A stretch of 64,000 nucleotides of DNA, from the NCBI RefSeq assembly GCF_002368295.1, contig NZ_AP018248.1, positions 2,477,977 to 2,541,976 on the forward strand, given 5' to 3'. Below the pieces are notes generated by a model. The model was not told the DNA's origin and did not search any database. It saw only the letters and a program-made list of their open reading frames with translations. Shown here one piece after another: positions 62,978 to 64,000 of this stretch (the first letter of the stretch is position 1; each line of letters begins with the position of its first letter). The DNA is from Tolypothrix tenuis PCC 7101 (lineage in GTDB: Bacteria; Cyanobacteriota; Cyanobacteriia; Cyanobacteriales; Nostocaceae). A program made the translations under genes and the position numbers.

Positions 62978-64000
62978 TTAAGCCACTCGACTAACTTTTT
63001 GATTAATGGGAATTTGAATGATAAATTCTGTTCCCTGTCCAGGTGTAGATTTACAAGAGAGACAGCCACCATGTTTTTCGACAATAATCTGGTGGCTGAT
63101 TGATAAGCCTAATCCAGTGCCTTTACCAGAAGATTTGGTGGTAAAAAATGGTTCAAATAGCTTTTCCTGGACTTCTTGATTTATACCAGGGCCGTTATCT
63201 GCAATGTGGATAGCTACTTGATTCTTGTCAATCATAGTAGTACGAATTTCTATGCGGCTTGGTTGCTGCTTAATTGCTTCCCATGAACGCTGCTGATTAT
63301 ATTCATCTAAAGCATCAATAGCATTTGCAATAATATTCATAAATACTTGATTCAGTTGCCCAGCATAACAATCAATTAGTGGCAACTGGCTGTAATCTCT
63401 GATTACTTCAATACCAGGATATTCTGGTTTGGACTTTAAGCGATGATTTAAAATTATCAGTGTGCTATCAATGCCCTCATGAATATTTACAGCATTCATG
63501 TTTGCTTCATCGACACGCGAAAAAATCCGCATAGACTGTACAATATCACGAATACGTCTAGCACCAATATTCATTGATTTGAGCAGCTTTAATAAATCTT
63601 CCCGAATAAAAGTTATATCCACTTCATCAAGCTCTGTTTGAATACGGGGTGTAGGATGAGGATATTCTTCTTGATAAAGATGTAAAAGATTTAGGACTTC
63701 TTGAGTATATTCATTAGCATGAAGAAGATTGCCATATATGAAATTTACTGGGTTATTAATTTCATGGGCGATGCCAGCAACCATCTGTCCTAGGCTAGAT
63801 AGCTTTTCACTTTGAATTAACTTCAGTTGCATTTCTTGTAAATCTTGATATGCTTGGCTGATTTCTCCAACTTTTTGCTCTAATAAAGCGTTTTTATGCT
63901 CTAATTTTACTGATAAATCATGTAATTTGAGGTGCAATTTAACCCTTGATAAAACTTCTTGCTGATTGAAGGGTTTGGTAATATAATCTACAGCCCCAAC
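62978..64000 (-). CDS. Receiver-histidine kinase hybrid, 5' end outside the window
   Basis: The frame runs off the window edge. The first visible codons read VGAVDYITKPFNQQEVLSRVKLHL, which is the end of a response-regulator receiver domain (conserved Lys before Pro-Phe). A coiled-coil linker follows (LSVKLEHKNALLEQKVGEISQAYQDLQEMQLKLIQ), then a histidine kinase: H-box LGQMVAGIAHEINNPVNFIYGN, N-box VFMNIIANAIDAL, G1 IHIADNGPGI and G2 GKGTGLGLSISHQIIVEKHGG. The protein is probably cytoplasmic and takes phosphate from an upstream kinase in a phosphorelay. The apparent start at 63937 is internal. Confidence 0.9.
   Translation of the reverse strand, partial: VGAVDYITKPFNQQEVLSRVKLHLKLHDLSVKLEHKNALLEQKVGEISQAYQDLQEMQLKLIQSEKLSSLGQMVAGIAHEINNPVNFIYGNLLHANEYTQEVLNLLHLYQEEYPHPTPRIQTELDEVDITFIREDLLKLLKSMNIGARRIRDIVQSMRIFSRVDEANMNAVNIHEGIDSTLIILNHRLKSKPEYPGIEVIRDYSQLPLIDCYAGQLNQVFMNIIANAIDALDEYNQQRSWEAIKQQPSRIEIRTTMIDKNQVAIHIADNGPGINQEVQEKLFEPFFTTKSSGKGTGLGLSISHQIIVEKHGGCLSCKSTPGQGTEFIIQIPINQKVSRVA

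Noticed and set aside
1..64000. tRNA or rRNA genes
   Set aside because: No cloverleaf, TTCGAATC-type T-loop in context, or rRNA-like sequence was found by eye in the intergenic regions.

Overview
The window looks like chromosomal DNA from a filamentous, probably heterocyst-forming cyanobacterium (order Nostocales). This rests on three things. It carries an allophycocyanin core operon (apcE-apcA-apcB-apcC) whose ApcE has four linker repeats, and an F-type ATP synthase operon in cyanobacterial order with both b and b' subunits. HIP1 octamers (GCGATCGC) are very frequent. Short tandemly repeated heptamers of the kind typical of Nostocales fill many intergenic spaces. No rRNA, tRNA, transposase or cas gene was found.

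Layout. 0-7 kb: the end of an NTF2-like gene, a small unknown gene, and a giant STAND-type NTPase with 14 WD40 repeats. 7-13 kb: class I fructose-bisphosphate aldolase, a cold-type RRM RNA-binding protein followed by rpsU, a PAP2 phosphatase, and unknown or lipoprotein genes. 13.4-19.6 kb: the minus-strand ATP synthase operon atp1-atpI-atpH-atpG-atpF-atpD-atpA-atpC. 20-22 kb: a PEP-CTERM protein and a methyltransferase. 22.7-27.9 kb: the phycobilisome core genes. 28-34.3 kb: a secreted unknown protein and two divergent AAA-like NTPases, one carrying a second 14-repeat WD40 domain. 34.3-36.3 kb: two toxin-antitoxin pairs (Phd/RelE-like and HicAB) interleaved with tandem arrays of a 26-30 bp unit, each unit built on one HIP1 site.

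36.3-44.5 kb: two convergent, overlapping glycosyltransferases; an unrecognised three-gene unit (membrane protein, lipoprotein, FHA protein); a MurG-like transferase; and ftsW. 44.5-47 kb is repeat-dense: MITE-like elements, a 13-copy 21-bp array, and a GNAT gene bracketed by two inverted copies of one element. 47-64 kb: putA, an HD phosphohydrolase, fabG, an M4 protease, a WecA/MraY-like transferase, CIRCE-controlled groEL2, aroB, a Uma2 nuclease, an NTPase gene remnant, a cyclic-nucleotide-binding protein, a methyltransferase, a carotenoid-desaturase-like oxidoreductase, and the end of a receiver-histidine kinase.

The energy and photosynthesis operons are ordinary housekeeping. The unusual content is repeat biology and signalling. 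Several small inverted-repeat element families recur across the window. Two genes have their stop codons inside element ends, and repeat-derived sequence has entered two reading frames in phase. The best candidates for something undescribed are the HIP1 arrays bracketing toxin-antitoxin genes (34.3-36.3 kb), the membrane protein/lipoprotein/FHA unit (38.8-41.0 kb), and the two NTPases that share a 14-blade WD40 layout (1.3-6.9 and 30.4-34.3 kb).
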